Origin: Ectobacillus sp042610425
Lineage (GTDB): Bacteria; Bacillota; Bacilli; Bacillales; Bacillaceae_G
Direction: 5' to 3'
Assembly: GCF_042610425.1 (NCBI RefSeq)
Contig: NZ_JBGJZM010000001.1
Location: forward strand, 2,108,001-2,172,000
DNA: 64,000 nucleotides
Numbering within the stretch: the first letter of the stretch is position 1; every line of letters starts with the position of its first letter. The notes below the pieces were generated by a model. The model made no database searches and was not told the DNA's origin. It saw only the letters and a program-made list of their open reading frames with translations. Position numbers and translations under genes: made by a program. This document shows, in pieces, positions 15,996 to 24,141 of this stretch.

Positions 15996-16883
15996 GTGAA
16001 TACACGCAAGAAAGAAATTATCACAGAAGCAACAAAGTTGTTCAGTCAGAAGGGATACCTTGCAACATCCATTCAGGAAATCGTAGAGCGGAGTGGTATG
16101 TCAAAGGGTACCTTTTATAATTATTTCAATTCTAAAGAGGAACTTATCCTCTCCTGTATCAAGCATCATTATGAACTGCTGAATGAGAAATTGAATGTAA
16201 TTACGAACCAGAACTTAGATGAAAAAACAAAGTTTATGAAACAGTTACAAGCACTTCTGGAACATTCGTTTGAGCATAGAGACTTCACTCAATTGCAGAT
16301 GCAGGAACAAACGTTACGTGAAAACGAGCTAATTCGTCAACTTCTATTTAAGGTACGAGCTCAATTGTTGACTTGGCTTCACCGACGTCTTATCAAGGTG
16401 TACGGAGACCGTATATCGCTTTATGCACTAGACTGCGCGACTATATTAAAAGGAATGTTGAGGGAATACATATCTTACATCGTATTTGACCAAAAGCCAG
16501 TAACACCAGAGGAAGTAATTTTCTTCCTAATGCGTCGCATGGATGCAATTGTTGTCAGCTTTACTAAAGATGAGAAGCCACTGTTGAATGAATACCTAAT
16601 GGAGAACTTTCTTCATGTGGAAGCGTTAGAAAAACAAGAGTGCCATAAACAAATCATTCTTATCATTTCCCGTATACGTGATGTAATAGACTCACTCACA
16701 ATAAGCCAAAAGCAACGGGATAAATTGGTACTTTCATTAGATGCGATTGAACATGAATTTAGTCAAACACAGCAAGAACCACGTGAACATATTGTCCAAG
16801 GATTATTACTGTATATGCAGAAGCAAAAGGTACTAGAGTCCGATTTACAAGAATTATCAGCTTCTGTGGAAGCCTATTTCTAA
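15996..16883 (+). CDS. TetR/AcrR-family transcriptional regulator
   Basis: A 295-residue TetR-type repressor, longer than the usual 190-220. Residues 1-50 carry the helix-turn-helix: EATKLFSQKGYLATSIQEIVERSGMSKGTFYNYFNSKEEL, a near-consensus match. The long C-terminal ligand domain has an extra helical portion after about residue 200 (ISQKQRDKLVLSLDAIEHEF). The start is a GTG at 15996, since AGAGGTG lies 6 bases upstream; the earlier GTG at 15987 is inside that site. It is divergent from the EmrA/EmrB-like pair, which it most likely represses. Ligand unknown. Confidence 0.87.
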   Translation: MNTRKKEIITEATKLFSQKGYLATSIQEIVERSGMSKGTFYNYFNSKEELILSCIKHHYELLNEKLNVITNQNLDEKTKFMKQLQALLEHSFEHRDFTQLQMQEQTLRENELIRQLLFKVRAQLLTWLHRRLIKVYGDRISLYALDCATILKGMLREYISYIVFDQKPVTPEEVIFFLMRRMDAIVVSFTKDEKPLLNEYLMENFLHVEALEKQECHKQIILIISRIRDVIDSLTISQKQRDKLVLSLDAIEHEFSQTQQEPREHIVQGLLLYMQKQKVLESDLQELSASVEAYF

Positions 16884-16924
16884 TCAAATAGGAGATAAAT
16901 TAGCTTTCACCGCTTTAACGCGGG

Positions 16925-16970
16925 AGAGATGACGCAAAGGAAATCATTCCTTTTTGTCATCTCTTTTTTA
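16925..16970 (+). terminator. Terminator of the TetR gene
   Basis: AGAGATGAC at 16925-16933 pairs with GTCATCTCT at 16956-16964, with an inner AAAGGAA/CCTTT stem, then TTTTT. Confidence 0.85.
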
Positions 16971-16980
16971 TCGTCTGCAT

Positions 16981-18198
16981 TTAAACACTCGGATTTGCTT
17001 CAGACAAAACCACTTTTCCTCGCTTCAACTGTTTTTCCTTTTTTCCATGCATAAAGTAGTAAAGTATGATACAGAATAGGATAATAGCCACCATTGTCAT
17101 ATAAAGACCTCGATATCCTGTATAAGGAATAAGGAACCCTAATACATAAGGCCCAACTCCAAAGCCAAGATCAACAAAAATAAAATAGGTTGATGTAGCC
17201 AAACCTAAGCGATGGGGCGGCGTTACTTTTACAGAAACTGCTTGTGCTGAAGAGGTAAAGTTTCCATACCCAAGGCCGATAATTGCCCCTGCTAGCAGCA
17301 AGGTCCATCCCTGTTCCGCTTGGCTGAGAAGGAACATGCCTCCTGCAAAGATAATAAGAGCCGGATAAATAACAAAATTAGCCCCTTTCACATCAAATAA
17401 TCGACCGGAAACTGGTCTTGATAGGAAAACGACTATTGCATAAACAATAAAGAAAAAGCTAGCTGCGTCTACCAGCTGTAACTCTTTCGCATAGAACGTA
17501 ATAAAAGAAAGAACGCCTGAATAGGCGAGACCTACAAATAACGTAACAATTGCAATTGGAAGAGCTTTGAATTCTATAAAGCTACTAATTGTTAAACCAT
17601 CACTTTCTACTGCCGTATGTTTAGAGGCTTCCTTAAGAGAGAGTGTTAAACCGGATGTAGAAACTAAGCTTAAAACTCCTATAACTACAGAAAATATAAA
17701 AATAACTTGGAAGTTTGTATGCTGAACTAAATATAGACCCAAAAATGGACCAATAGCCGTTGCTATAATCGCACTTAAACTATAATACCCAATTCCCTCA
17801 CCACGTCTTGATGACGGAATAATTTGTGCTACAATGGTTCCCGTAGCTGTACTAGCTATCCCTAATGCAATCCCATGCAAGAAGCGATTCATCAGTAAGA
17901 AAAACAAAGTATTTGCACCAAAGTAAAACAACGTAGTAGCAGTGAAAAAAAGCAATCCTACAAGCAGAACTTTTTTTCGTCCTTTCTTTTCGATAATTCT
18001 ACCCGTGAAAAGTCTCCCAAATAGAGCCCCAATAACAAAGATTCCTGTAACAAGTCCTGCTTCACTCGTGCTCGCATGAAATGTTTCTACAGCGTAAATC
18101 GAAATACTTACCATTAATAAGTAAAAAATCAATGTTACAAAAAAGTTAATGGTAGAAACAATAATAAAATCTTTCGTCCATAATTTTTCCCTAGTCAT
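16981..18198 (-). CDS. MFS transporter (drug-efflux type)
   Basis: A 405-residue, 12-helix major facilitator. The loop 2-3 motif is GRLFTGRIIEKKGRKKVLLVG and helix 4-5 contains RFLHGIALGIASTATGTIVAQIIPSSRRGEG, a pattern of DHA1-type exporters such as B. subtilis YwoG. The repeat loop SRPVSGRLFDVKGAN starts the second half. AAAGGGG precedes the ATG. It is divergent from a LysR regulator with a perfect palindrome between the two, so expression is probably LysR-dependent. The substrate cannot be read from sequence. Confidence 0.85.
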   Translation of the reverse strand: MTREKLWTKDFIIVSTINFFVTLIFYLLMVSISIYAVETFHASTSEAGLVTGIFVIGALFGRLFTGRIIEKKGRKKVLLVGLLFFTATTLFYFGANTLFFLLMNRFLHGIALGIASTATGTIVAQIIPSSRRGEGIGYYSLSAIIATAIGPFLGLYLVQHTNFQVIFIFSVVIGVLSLVSTSGLTLSLKEASKHTAVESDGLTISSFIEFKALPIAIVTLFVGLAYSGVLSFITFYAKELQLVDAASFFFIVYAIVVFLSRPVSGRLFDVKGANFVIYPALIIFAGGMFLLSQAEQGWTLLLAGAIIGLGYGNFTSSAQAVSVKVTPPHRLGLATSTYFIFVDLGFGVGPYVLGFLIPYTGYRGLYMTMVAIILFCIILYYFMHGKKEKQLKRGKVVLSEANPSV

Positions 18199-18309
18199 TT
18201 TTTTCCCCTTTGTTTTAACAACTGATTATTTATTTCGTCTTGATAAAATGAACTGATGAATCCCATTTTAAATATAATTTTTCGAAATGTAAAACAACGA
18301 TTTTTAATG

Positions 18310-18334
18310 TTAATATAAGAATTACTTATATTAA
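18310..18334. promoter_or_regulatory. Palindromic LysR-type operator
   Basis: TTAATATAAG (18310-18319), AATTA, CTTATATTAA (18325-18334): a perfect 10-bp inverted repeat containing the T-N11-A core of LysR-type binding sites. It lies in the divergent region 20 bases ahead of the LysR gene. Confidence 0.65.
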
Positions 18335-18354
18335 AAAAATAGGAGGCCTTACTT

Positions 18355-19254
18355 ATGAATTTTGATCAGATGGAGTATATAAAGGAAGTCGTGAAAACGA
18401 AATCCATGTCTCTTGCTGCACAAAACCTGCATGTGTCCCAATCAGCGATCAGTCAGTCGATCTCTTTATTGGAAAAAGAAATCGGAATTTCATTATTTAA
18501 ACGTTCTCGCTTTGGAACCATTCCTACCGAAGAAGGAAAAAGCATTATTAAAAAAGCGCTGGAAATATCAAAAAAAGTCAATGAAATGAAGGAGGAAGTC
18601 CACTCTTTAACCTCTTCCTTTATTGGAGAATTACGAATTGCTACGATCCCTAGCTTATTTATGAATGTCTTACCTCAAGCACTCTACCAATTTAAAAAAG
18701 ATCTTCCACAGATTAACGTGACGATTATCGAAATGGAAAGCAAAGAAATTATTGAAAGAGTAAATCAACATGATGTGGACCTAGGTTTTATTGGCCTAAA
18801 TAAACATTCAGAAGCAGGACTTCCAGAACAAATTAAATCTCAATTATTTCATTATCAATGGGGAGTTAAAGTAATTGTCCCTAATAATTCTCCGCTCGCT
18901 TTTAATAAAGAACTACTGCTACAGGACATCGTAGATTATCCCTTTGTCATATACAACGGGAGCTTTTGGGACAACGTAGTGGAATATATTACAAAAAAGC
19001 AAGGACCCATAAATGTAATATTTACGACTACGAATACGGAAGTAATTAAAAGAACCGTATCAGAAGGGCTAGGCATTAGTTTATTATCCAGTTTGATGTT
19101 AAAAGACGACCCCTATGTAGAAAGCCACCGAATCGTAGCTATTCCCTTGGCTGATTATAATATAGACTCAAGCATTTCATTTGGTTGGATACACTCGCAA
19201 AATAACACGCAATACAGATTGATAAAGAAGTTTTTAGAATATGTAGAGGTATAA
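18355..19254 (+). CDS. LysR-family transcriptional regulator
   Basis: A 299-residue LysR protein. Residues 1-60 contain the canonical helix-turn-helix: MEYIKEVVKTKSMSLAAQNLHVSQSAISQSISLLEKEIGISLFKRSRFG. The rest is the two-lobed periplasmic-binding-like effector domain, with IGELRIATIPSLFMNVLP and VDLGFIGLN. AGGAGG lies before the ATG. Its own operator-like palindrome overlaps the divergent promoters, typical of autorepression plus activation of the adjacent MFS gene. The effector is unknown. It may respond to the compound exported by that transporter. Confidence 0.88.
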   Translation: MNFDQMEYIKEVVKTKSMSLAAQNLHVSQSAISQSISLLEKEIGISLFKRSRFGTIPTEEGKSIIKKALEISKKVNEMKEEVHSLTSSFIGELRIATIPSLFMNVLPQALYQFKKDLPQINVTIIEMESKEIIERVNQHDVDLGFIGLNKHSEAGLPEQIKSQLFHYQWGVKVIVPNNSPLAFNKELLLQDIVDYPFVIYNGSFWDNVVEYITKKQGPINVIFTTTNTEVIKRTVSEGLGISLLSSLMLKDDPYVESHRIVAIPLADYNIDSSISFGWIHSQNNTQYRLIKKFLEYVEV

Positions 19255-19391
19255 TCATCGTGTAATACGAAATCTCCAATTCAGTTCATGTACTTCCTCA
19301 CAGAGTTCATAAAAGAAACCTTTTAAACTCGGATGATGGCTTTACCACGCCTAAATAAAACTAAACACATATAAATAATTTGATTTAATTA

Positions 19392-19420
19392 TTGACATGG
19401 TATATGTGAGGGAGTACTAT
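19392..19420 (+). promoter_or_regulatory. Promoter of the SAM-riboswitch transcript
   Basis: TTGACA at 19392-19397, a 17-base spacer and TACTAT at 19415-19420 precede the riboswitch by about 20 bases. The stretch 19255-19391 shows nothing else. Confidence 0.7.
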
Positions 19421-19439
19421 AATTATCAATTGAATATTT

Positions 19440-19550
19440 CTTATCAAGAGTGGCGGAGGGATTGGCCCTGTGAAGCCCAACAACCAGCATGTTTGTCAGC
19501 ATGTATGGTGTTAATTCCAGCAGATGTATATTTACAATCTGAAAGATAAG
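19440..19550 (+). promoter_or_regulatory. SAM-I (S-box) riboswitch
   Basis: The element opens with CTTATCAAGAG and closes with GAAAGATAAG, forming helix P1. Between lie GGCGGAGGGATTGGCCCTGT, GAAGCCC and CAACC, the conserved core of the S-box aptamer, followed by two further paired arms. S-adenosylmethionine binding normally stabilises P1 and allows the downstream terminator to form, so transcription is on when SAM, and hence methionine or sulfur supply, is low. Confidence 0.93.
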
Positions 19551-19574
19551 GAGGCGCATCGGGGTAATTCGCTA

Positions 19575-19611
19575 AGTCTTCATTCTTTCAGCCAGAATGA
19601 AGACTTTTTTA
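19575..19611 (+). terminator. Riboswitch-controlled terminator
   Basis: AGTCTTCATTCT (19575-19586) pairs over 12 bp with AGAATGAAGACT (19594-19605), then TTTTT. It is the off-state structure of the SAM riboswitch. Confidence 0.9.
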
Positions 19612-19689
19612 TTCGCTGAAAGAGAGTCGCAGTCTGTCAGATTCGAGATTCATTGTTTATTATTCATCATATCAAAAGGGGTGGGGAAA

Positions 19690-21048
19690 ATGGCAGAAGT
19701 ATCATCAACTACAGAAGTGCAAGAACAACTTAATACGAAAAAAGCTAGTGGTTCAGCATTCATTCGCAGTGAGGATTGGTGGTCTGTGTGGATTGGATTA
19801 TTGCTTGTCGTCTTGGCCGTAGTTTTATGGGGATTAGGAAATTCACTGTCTGTAGTAACTGCGCAAATTCCAAAATGGACAGAGTTTTCTGCATTGACGA
19901 AAGCTCTTGGCGGGCGTGCCGGTAATATTTTTCTTCTTTTTATAACATTGGCAGTAGTGTTTAGCATTGCAGCATCATTTTTGAAAATTAATGTGAAGAA
20001 GTTTTTATCAGGATTTATTGTACTATTCATTTTAAGTGTACTAATTAATAGTTTTAGCGGCTGGAAATGGGCACAACAGTATAATTTAGAGGCCCCGTTA
20101 GTTGCCTTAGCAATCGGGCTGATTATTGGAAATATTGTTCCGATACCGGAATGGTTTGGAACGTCTCTCCGTACAGAACTTTATGTCAAAGTCGGTATTG
20201 TCCTTCTCGGTGCAACATTGCCCTTCACTTTAATTGTGCAAGCTGGACCTGTTGCCTTCATCCAAGCAACGATTATTGCTCTCATTACATTCTTTACTAT
20301 TTATTTTGTTGGGACAAAAGCATTAGGATTAGATAAAAAATTCGCTTCCATCCTTGGCGCCGGTGGTTCGATTTGCGGTGTTTCAGCCTCCATTGCGGTT
20401 GGGAGTTCCATAAAGGCCAAGAAAGAACATGTTTCCGTTGCCATTTCTCTTGTTGTTGTTTGGGCAGTTGCAATGATTTTTATTCTTTCATTCATTATTA
20501 AAGCTTTAGGCATACCTGCAGGTCCTGCCGGAGCATGGATTGGTACATCAGAATTTGCTGATGCAGCAGGAATAACGGCTGCCAGCTCATTTGGCGATAA
20601 AGCTTTAACATCTTTTACGTTAGTTAAAGTGGTTGGCCGCGATATTTTCATAGGTATTTGGAGCTTTGTGCTTGCATTTATATCAATTACGTATTGGGAA
20701 AATAAACAAGAGGGGAAAAAAGCTGATAAAACGCAAATTTGGCGTAGATTCCCTAAATTTGTGATTGGATTTTTCATCGCTTCTGCTCTTCTGACAATTA
20801 TTATTGCTAGTGTTTCTGCTGCTCAAGGAAAAGTCATTAACACGAATGTCATTGCACCGATTAAGGAATTAAGAACATGGGTCTTCACATTCACTTTCCT
20901 TTCAATTGGTTTGACAACGAGGTTCAAAGACTTAACTTCTGTCGGATGGAAACCCTTTGTAGCATTCAGTTCTGGAGCGATAGTAAACGTTATTTTAGGT
21001 TACATTTTGTCCATCTGGATACTAGGATCGTACTGGGCAGGTTTGTAA
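19690..21048 (+). CDS. YeiH-type (UPF0324) putative sulfate/sulfur-compound exporter under SAM riboswitch
   Basis: A 452-residue integral membrane protein of the YeiH/UPF0324 family. The soluble start (EVQEQLNTKKASGSAFIRSEDWW) is followed by about 11 helices. Family motifs are ALAIGLIIGNIVPIPEWF, VGIVLLGATLPF, ILGAGGSICGVSASIAVG and FADAAGITAASSFGDKALTSFTLVKVVGRD. The family is annotated as putative sulfate exporters, largely from association with sulfur genes; the transport direction is not established. The SAM riboswitch upstream ties it to methionine or sulfur limitation. The ATG at 19690 follows GGGGTGGGG; a longer ORF starting inside the terminator was rejected. A small unknown gene lies 74 bases downstream. 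Confidence 0.87.
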   Translation: MAEVSSTTEVQEQLNTKKASGSAFIRSEDWWSVWIGLLLVVLAVVLWGLGNSLSVVTAQIPKWTEFSALTKALGGRAGNIFLLFITLAVVFSIAASFLKINVKKFLSGFIVLFILSVLINSFSGWKWAQQYNLEAPLVALAIGLIIGNIVPIPEWFGTSLRTELYVKVGIVLLGATLPFTLIVQAGPVAFIQATIIALITFFTIYFVGTKALGLDKKFASILGAGGSICGVSASIAVGSSIKAKKEHVSVAISLVVVWAVAMIFILSFIIKALGIPAGPAGAWIGTSEFADAAGITAASSFGDKALTSFTLVKVVGRDIFIGIWSFVLAFISITYWENKQEGKKADKTQIWRRFPKFVIGFFIASALLTIIIASVSAAQGKVINTNVIAPIKELRTWVFTFTFLSIGLTTRFKDLTSVGWKPFVAFSSGAIVNVILGYILSIWILGSYWAGL

Positions 21049-21122
21049 TTCCAGCGTAATGTAAGAACAGCAAACTAATACCTGTAGATGAAACGCCATG
21101 AGAGAACGGAGATGGTTAGATC

Positions 21123-21476
21123 GTGTTGAAAGATCAATTAGTATGTAATCACAAAACCTGCTTTATTTTTCATTTTCTTTCAAATGATTTGCGTAGTTTT
21201 CGAAGACAGGATCGTTTTGTTAAATCAAGTGCTGCAGAAATAGTTGATGACTGGAACACAGCCTTGTCACTCCGTCTAGGTGACATTTCTAATATGATAC
21301 GTTTATTGACAGCAGCACATGATAGTTGGAGCGTTTTGTGGAAAAAAGATCACATTGTGATGGAAACGGACGATTATGATTTTAGTGATGCCGTTCAAGT
21401 ATTGCATAAACATGGATATACGGACAAAAATTATATTTTAGAAGTTGAGTATGAACGTAAATGGGGTATGTTGTAA
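21123..21476 (+). CDS. Unrecognised 117-residue protein behind the YeiH-type gene
   Basis: A GTG-started ORF with GGAGATGG upstream, 74 bases behind the YeiH-type gene and before a palindromic element, so probably the second gene of the SAM-riboswitch unit. It is soluble and has no signal or membrane segment. The middle (AEIVDDWNTALSLRLGDISNMIRLL) is predicted helical, and the C-terminal half has many aromatic and acidic residues (METDDYDFSDAVQVLHKHGYTDKNYILEVEYERKW). Two Cys-containing residues lie near the N-terminus (CNHKTC). I recognise no family and propose no function beyond the operon link to sulfur metabolism. A start further in, at the TTG 21126, is possible. Confidence 0.6.
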   Translation: MLKDQLVCNHKTCFIFHFLSNDLRSFRRQDRFVKSSAAEIVDDWNTALSLRLGDISNMIRLLTAAHDSWSVLWKKDHIVMETDDYDFSDAVQVLHKHGYTDKNYILEVEYERKWGML

Positions 21477-21501
21477 AGAAGAAATGTTTCGACTATTTTA
21501 T

Positions 21502-21558
21502 GGGCAGTTTCCCCGTTTTAAGGTTTCTCTTATGCCTTAAAGCGGGGTCTTACTCCCC
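21502..21558. repeat. Palindromic intergenic repeat, copy A
   Basis: CCCCGTTTTAAGG (21511-21523) pairs with CCTTAAAGCGGGG (21535-21547) with one wobble. The outer flanks GGGCAGTT and GGGGTCTTACTCCCC recall the larger palindrome at 46860-46926, which has GGGCAGTT and GGGGGTCTTACTGCCC. It sits between two converging genes and may serve as a terminator for both. Confidence 0.55.
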
Positions 21559-21611
21559 TTACATAGCGAGATTAGAGGCAAATTCAAAAAAAGATTCCAC
21601 TTACTCTATAT

Positions 21612-22460
21612 TCACTTTTTTCCGATAATAAACGAATATAACGTAACTTCTTCCCCCTCTATTCCCTTAACTTCTTTCTCGATTTCTCTCCAATACGGAC
21701 AATCATACGCAATTAATAATCCGATCATCGTTCCGCTATGTGCCACAACAATACCTCCTCCATACGTCTCATGTAATCGAAAAAATGTATGAAAATAAGG
21801 ATTAGGTAAAAACCGCTGATTGATTGCTGCGCTCATCGTGCTAGCTCGAAAAATATCGGAAAGATTGTGTGATTTCATTCCTTCTCGTATAAGATGGTAA
21901 GCTTTAGAACATTGCTGCTTCTCTTCATTTGTATACGATTTTGGTAGCTGATTAAAGGCGATGGTATTTACTGTTCCGCCTGTATCGATACCTATTAGCC
22001 TGCAAGGTGGGAGCTGACCGAATGATTCTAGTAGCCGACCACTTTTATAATCATAGGCAACTATCCCGTCATACATGACACCATCGGTTGGTTCGATGCT
22101 GCTAGCAAGTATAGAGAGGATCTCTTCTGATACGGGTAACTCATAGCTTGCGGCTACCGCCTTCATACTGGCAATAAGATCTGCAGAGCTGCTTGCCATT
22201 CCTTTTCCAACAGGAATATTAGAATCCATATATAGACAACCGCCACTTGTGATTTCAAAGCATTGCAGTAGGGATTTACACGCTAAAATAGCTTTTTTAT
22301 AAAAGCTTGGTCCTGTTATATCCGTTCTGTCATTTGGAATAAATACCGCCCTGCTTTGTAAGGCCGGGATAGGTAGTGTAATTAAAAAAGGGCGCTCCTG
22401 ATGCACCCCTTGCACAAGCTCTCCAAATGTACCAAAGCAGCTTCCTGTACCCATTTTCAT
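21612..22460 (-). CDS. pduX: PduX-type GHMP kinase (L-threonine kinase)
   Basis: A 282-residue GHMP-family kinase. GTGSCFGTFGELVQG at the N-terminus and the ATP-binding PVGKGMASSSADL near residue 92 are the PduX hallmarks. PduX phosphorylates L-threonine to O-phospho-L-threonine, which CobD decarboxylates to the aminopropanol phosphate linker of cobalamin. The start is the ATG at 22460 after GGGGTGG; the longer ORF would overlap cbiB by 45 bases. It is the last gene of the cobalamin operon, two bases behind cbiB, a pairing that supports the assignment. Confidence 0.85.
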   Translation of the reverse strand: MKMGTGSCFGTFGELVQGVHQERPFLITLPIPALQSRAVFIPNDRTDITGPSFYKKAILACKSLLQCFEITSGGCLYMDSNIPVGKGMASSSADLIASMKAVAASYELPVSEEILSILASSIEPTDGVMYDGIVAYDYKSGRLLESFGQLPPCRLIGIDTGGTVNTIAFNQLPKSYTNEEKQQCSKAYHLIREGMKSHNLSDIFRASTMSAAINQRFLPNPYFHTFFRLHETYGGGIVVAHSGTMIGLLIAYDCPYWREIEKEVKGIEGEEVTLYSFIIGKK

Positions 22461-22462
22461 GC

Positions 22463-23422
22463 TTACCACCCCATAGTGATTGCAACAAGCAAACAGACGA
22501 GCACACAAATCGTAGATGTAAGCTTCATCACTTTGATTGTAGCCAATATGTCCTGTTTCTGAATTAGCCGCTCCGGATCTCCCATTTTCGCGCGGTGAGA
22601 GACTATTCCTCCGTAGTAATTCGTTCCGCCAAGCTGAATATGAAGTGCCCCGGCAATCGTAGCCTCGGGTATTCCGCTATTTGGACTCGGATGACCCTTG
22701 GCATCACGCACAACCATACGCCGTGCTGCACGTACATCCAGTCTTCGAATCCAGCAGGCAAGCAGCATAAATAAAATCGTCAATCGTGCCGGAATATAAT
22801 TGAGTACATCATCGAGGCGAGCAGAAGCCCAGCCAAGATTCTGATACTTCTCATTTTTATAGCCCACCATCGAATCGAGGGTGTTGACCGCTCTATACAT
22901 CATCGCAAGCGGAGCACCGCCAAGTAGCGCAAAGAAAAGAGGAGATATAATTGCATCAACGATATTTTCCGCGACCGTTTCCACTGTTCCTCGTGAAATT
23001 TCTCCTTCATCTAATCTCTCAGTATCACGGCCAACTATCATACTCAAACTATGTCTTGCTTTTGTGAAATCACCGTCTTTTAAATGATGATATACTTCAA
23101 GTCCTGCATCTCCAAGACCTTTTGTTGCAATCGTTGTAGATATGAGCCAAATTTCTACGACGATTGCCAGCCAGTGATTCCATAATCCGAGACCATATAG
23201 CAGCAATGTAATAATTCCGTACACACCGCCTGCGATGATTATCGGAAATAAGAGACCAGCTGCTTTTAATGCTTTTTCCTTTTTCACAACTCTGCGAATC
23301 CCTGATTCTAGCAATCGAATTGCCTTTCCAATCCAGACGACGGGATGGGGCAAGGACCGCGGATCTCCGACGATGCGGTCAATGATATATGCAATGACGA
23401 TTTCTATTCCATGAACTAGCAT
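22463..23422 (-). CDS. cbiB: Adenosylcobinamide-phosphate synthase CbiB
   Basis: A 319-residue integral membrane protein of the CbiB/CobD(Pseudomonas) family. Characteristic segments are AYIIDRIVGDPRSLPHPVVWIGK at the start, GRDTERLDEGEISRGTVETVAENIVD, APLAMMYRAVNTLDSMVGYKN and GHPSPNSGIPEATIAGALHIQLGG. It couples adenosylcobyric acid to aminopropanol phosphate in the membrane. It lies between cbiZ and pduX with one- or two-base gaps, so it is translated in a tight operon. Note that the Pseudomonas name CobD clashes with the decarboxylase CobD found further upstream in this operon. Confidence 0.93.
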   Translation of the reverse strand: MLVHGIEIVIAYIIDRIVGDPRSLPHPVVWIGKAIRLLESGIRRVVKKEKALKAAGLLFPIIIAGGVYGIITLLLYGLGLWNHWLAIVVEIWLISTTIATKGLGDAGLEVYHHLKDGDFTKARHSLSMIVGRDTERLDEGEISRGTVETVAENIVDAIISPLFFALLGGAPLAMMYRAVNTLDSMVGYKNEKYQNLGWASARLDDVLNYIPARLTILFMLLACWIRRLDVRAARRMVVRDAKGHPSPNSGIPEATIAGALHIQLGGTNYYGGIVSHRAKMGDPERLIQKQDILATIKVMKLTSTICVLVCLLVAITMGW

Positions 23423-23423
23423 C

Positions 23424-24119
23424 TTAATCCTCCCGCCCTAGTACTTCGTATATGGCATCATAGACCTGGCAGCCGATGGCATTACCGATTGTCGTAGCAG
23501 TTCCGGCAAATGCATGGGTTGGTTCGTTCTTATTTTGTGTCACGGCTAGTACAACGCTATCTGTCGTAGTTCCTGTTGCAATCTTGCCATTTTCATCTGT
23601 AATATGTAAATCCTGCATGGCCGCTGCCTTGGCTTCGGTTGCCGTAATAATGCCGTTTATCATCGCTGCATGTGTCATGTTGCCATCAATGAAAAGAAAT
23701 GTATTAATCGTACCGCACTGATAAGCAGAAAACGTTTCCCGTCTTGTACCAGCTCTTGCGCTATTTCCAACTCCTGCCGTTACACAACAAATCATCCGGA
23801 ATGCATCTCCGTTCATCTCTTGAATAGATGCATCCAGAATGTTTGCTGCAGTTTGCAACCCAATCGACTGCTCTGCAGGACATTCCCATTCCTTCAGTTT
23901 TTGTTTCATTAGCAAAACCGGATCGCTTACATCAAAATCAAAGGGAACCTTCCAGTTAACAAAGTGACTTGCTCGCTTAAGCCCTCCGCCATAAACTGCG
24001 CTACTGAATACTTCCAATACCGAAGGATGCTGCATGATGATACGATCGTCTTTTTTATAAATTTCAAATTCTGGCCAAACCGCCGAACGATAAAAGTGTT
24101 TCTCATGAAATGGTTGCAC
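23424..24119 (-). CDS. cbiZ: Adenosylcobinamide amidohydrolase CbiZ
   Basis: A 231-residue CbiZ-family enzyme: VFSSAVYGGGLKRASHFVNW, MICCVTAGVGNSARAG and GNMTHAAMINGIITATEAKAAA with TTTDSVVLA are the conserved blocks. CbiZ removes the aminopropanol side chain of imported cobinamides or pseudocobalamins to give adenosylcobyric acid, so it is a salvage enzyme. The GTG at 24119 is preferred because AAGGAG lies about 7 bases before it; the longer ORF to 24185 would run into cobC. Its presence among de novo genes means the cell can also remodel foreign corrinoids. Confidence 0.88.
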   Translation of the reverse strand: MQPFHEKHFYRSAVWPEFEIYKKDDRIIMQHPSVLEVFSSAVYGGGLKRASHFVNWKVPFDFDVSDPVLLMKQKLKEWECPAEQSIGLQTAANILDASIQEMNGDAFRMICCVTAGVGNSARAGTRRETFSAYQCGTINTFLFIDGNMTHAAMINGIITATEAKAAAMQDLHITDENGKIATGTTTDSVVLAVTQNKNEPTHAFAGTATTIGNAIGCQVYDAIYEVLGRED

Positions 24120-24141
24120 GATGTTCTCCTTACCCAGTTTG

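Noticed and set aside
19597..19689. N-terminal extension of the YeiH-type protein by 31 residues
   Set aside because: It would start within the riboswitch terminator; the ATG at 19690 has a good ribosome binding site.
20301..20777. 158-codon minus-strand ORF inside the YeiH-type gene
   Set aside because: Antisense shadow of a clear membrane-protein gene; composition follows the other strand.
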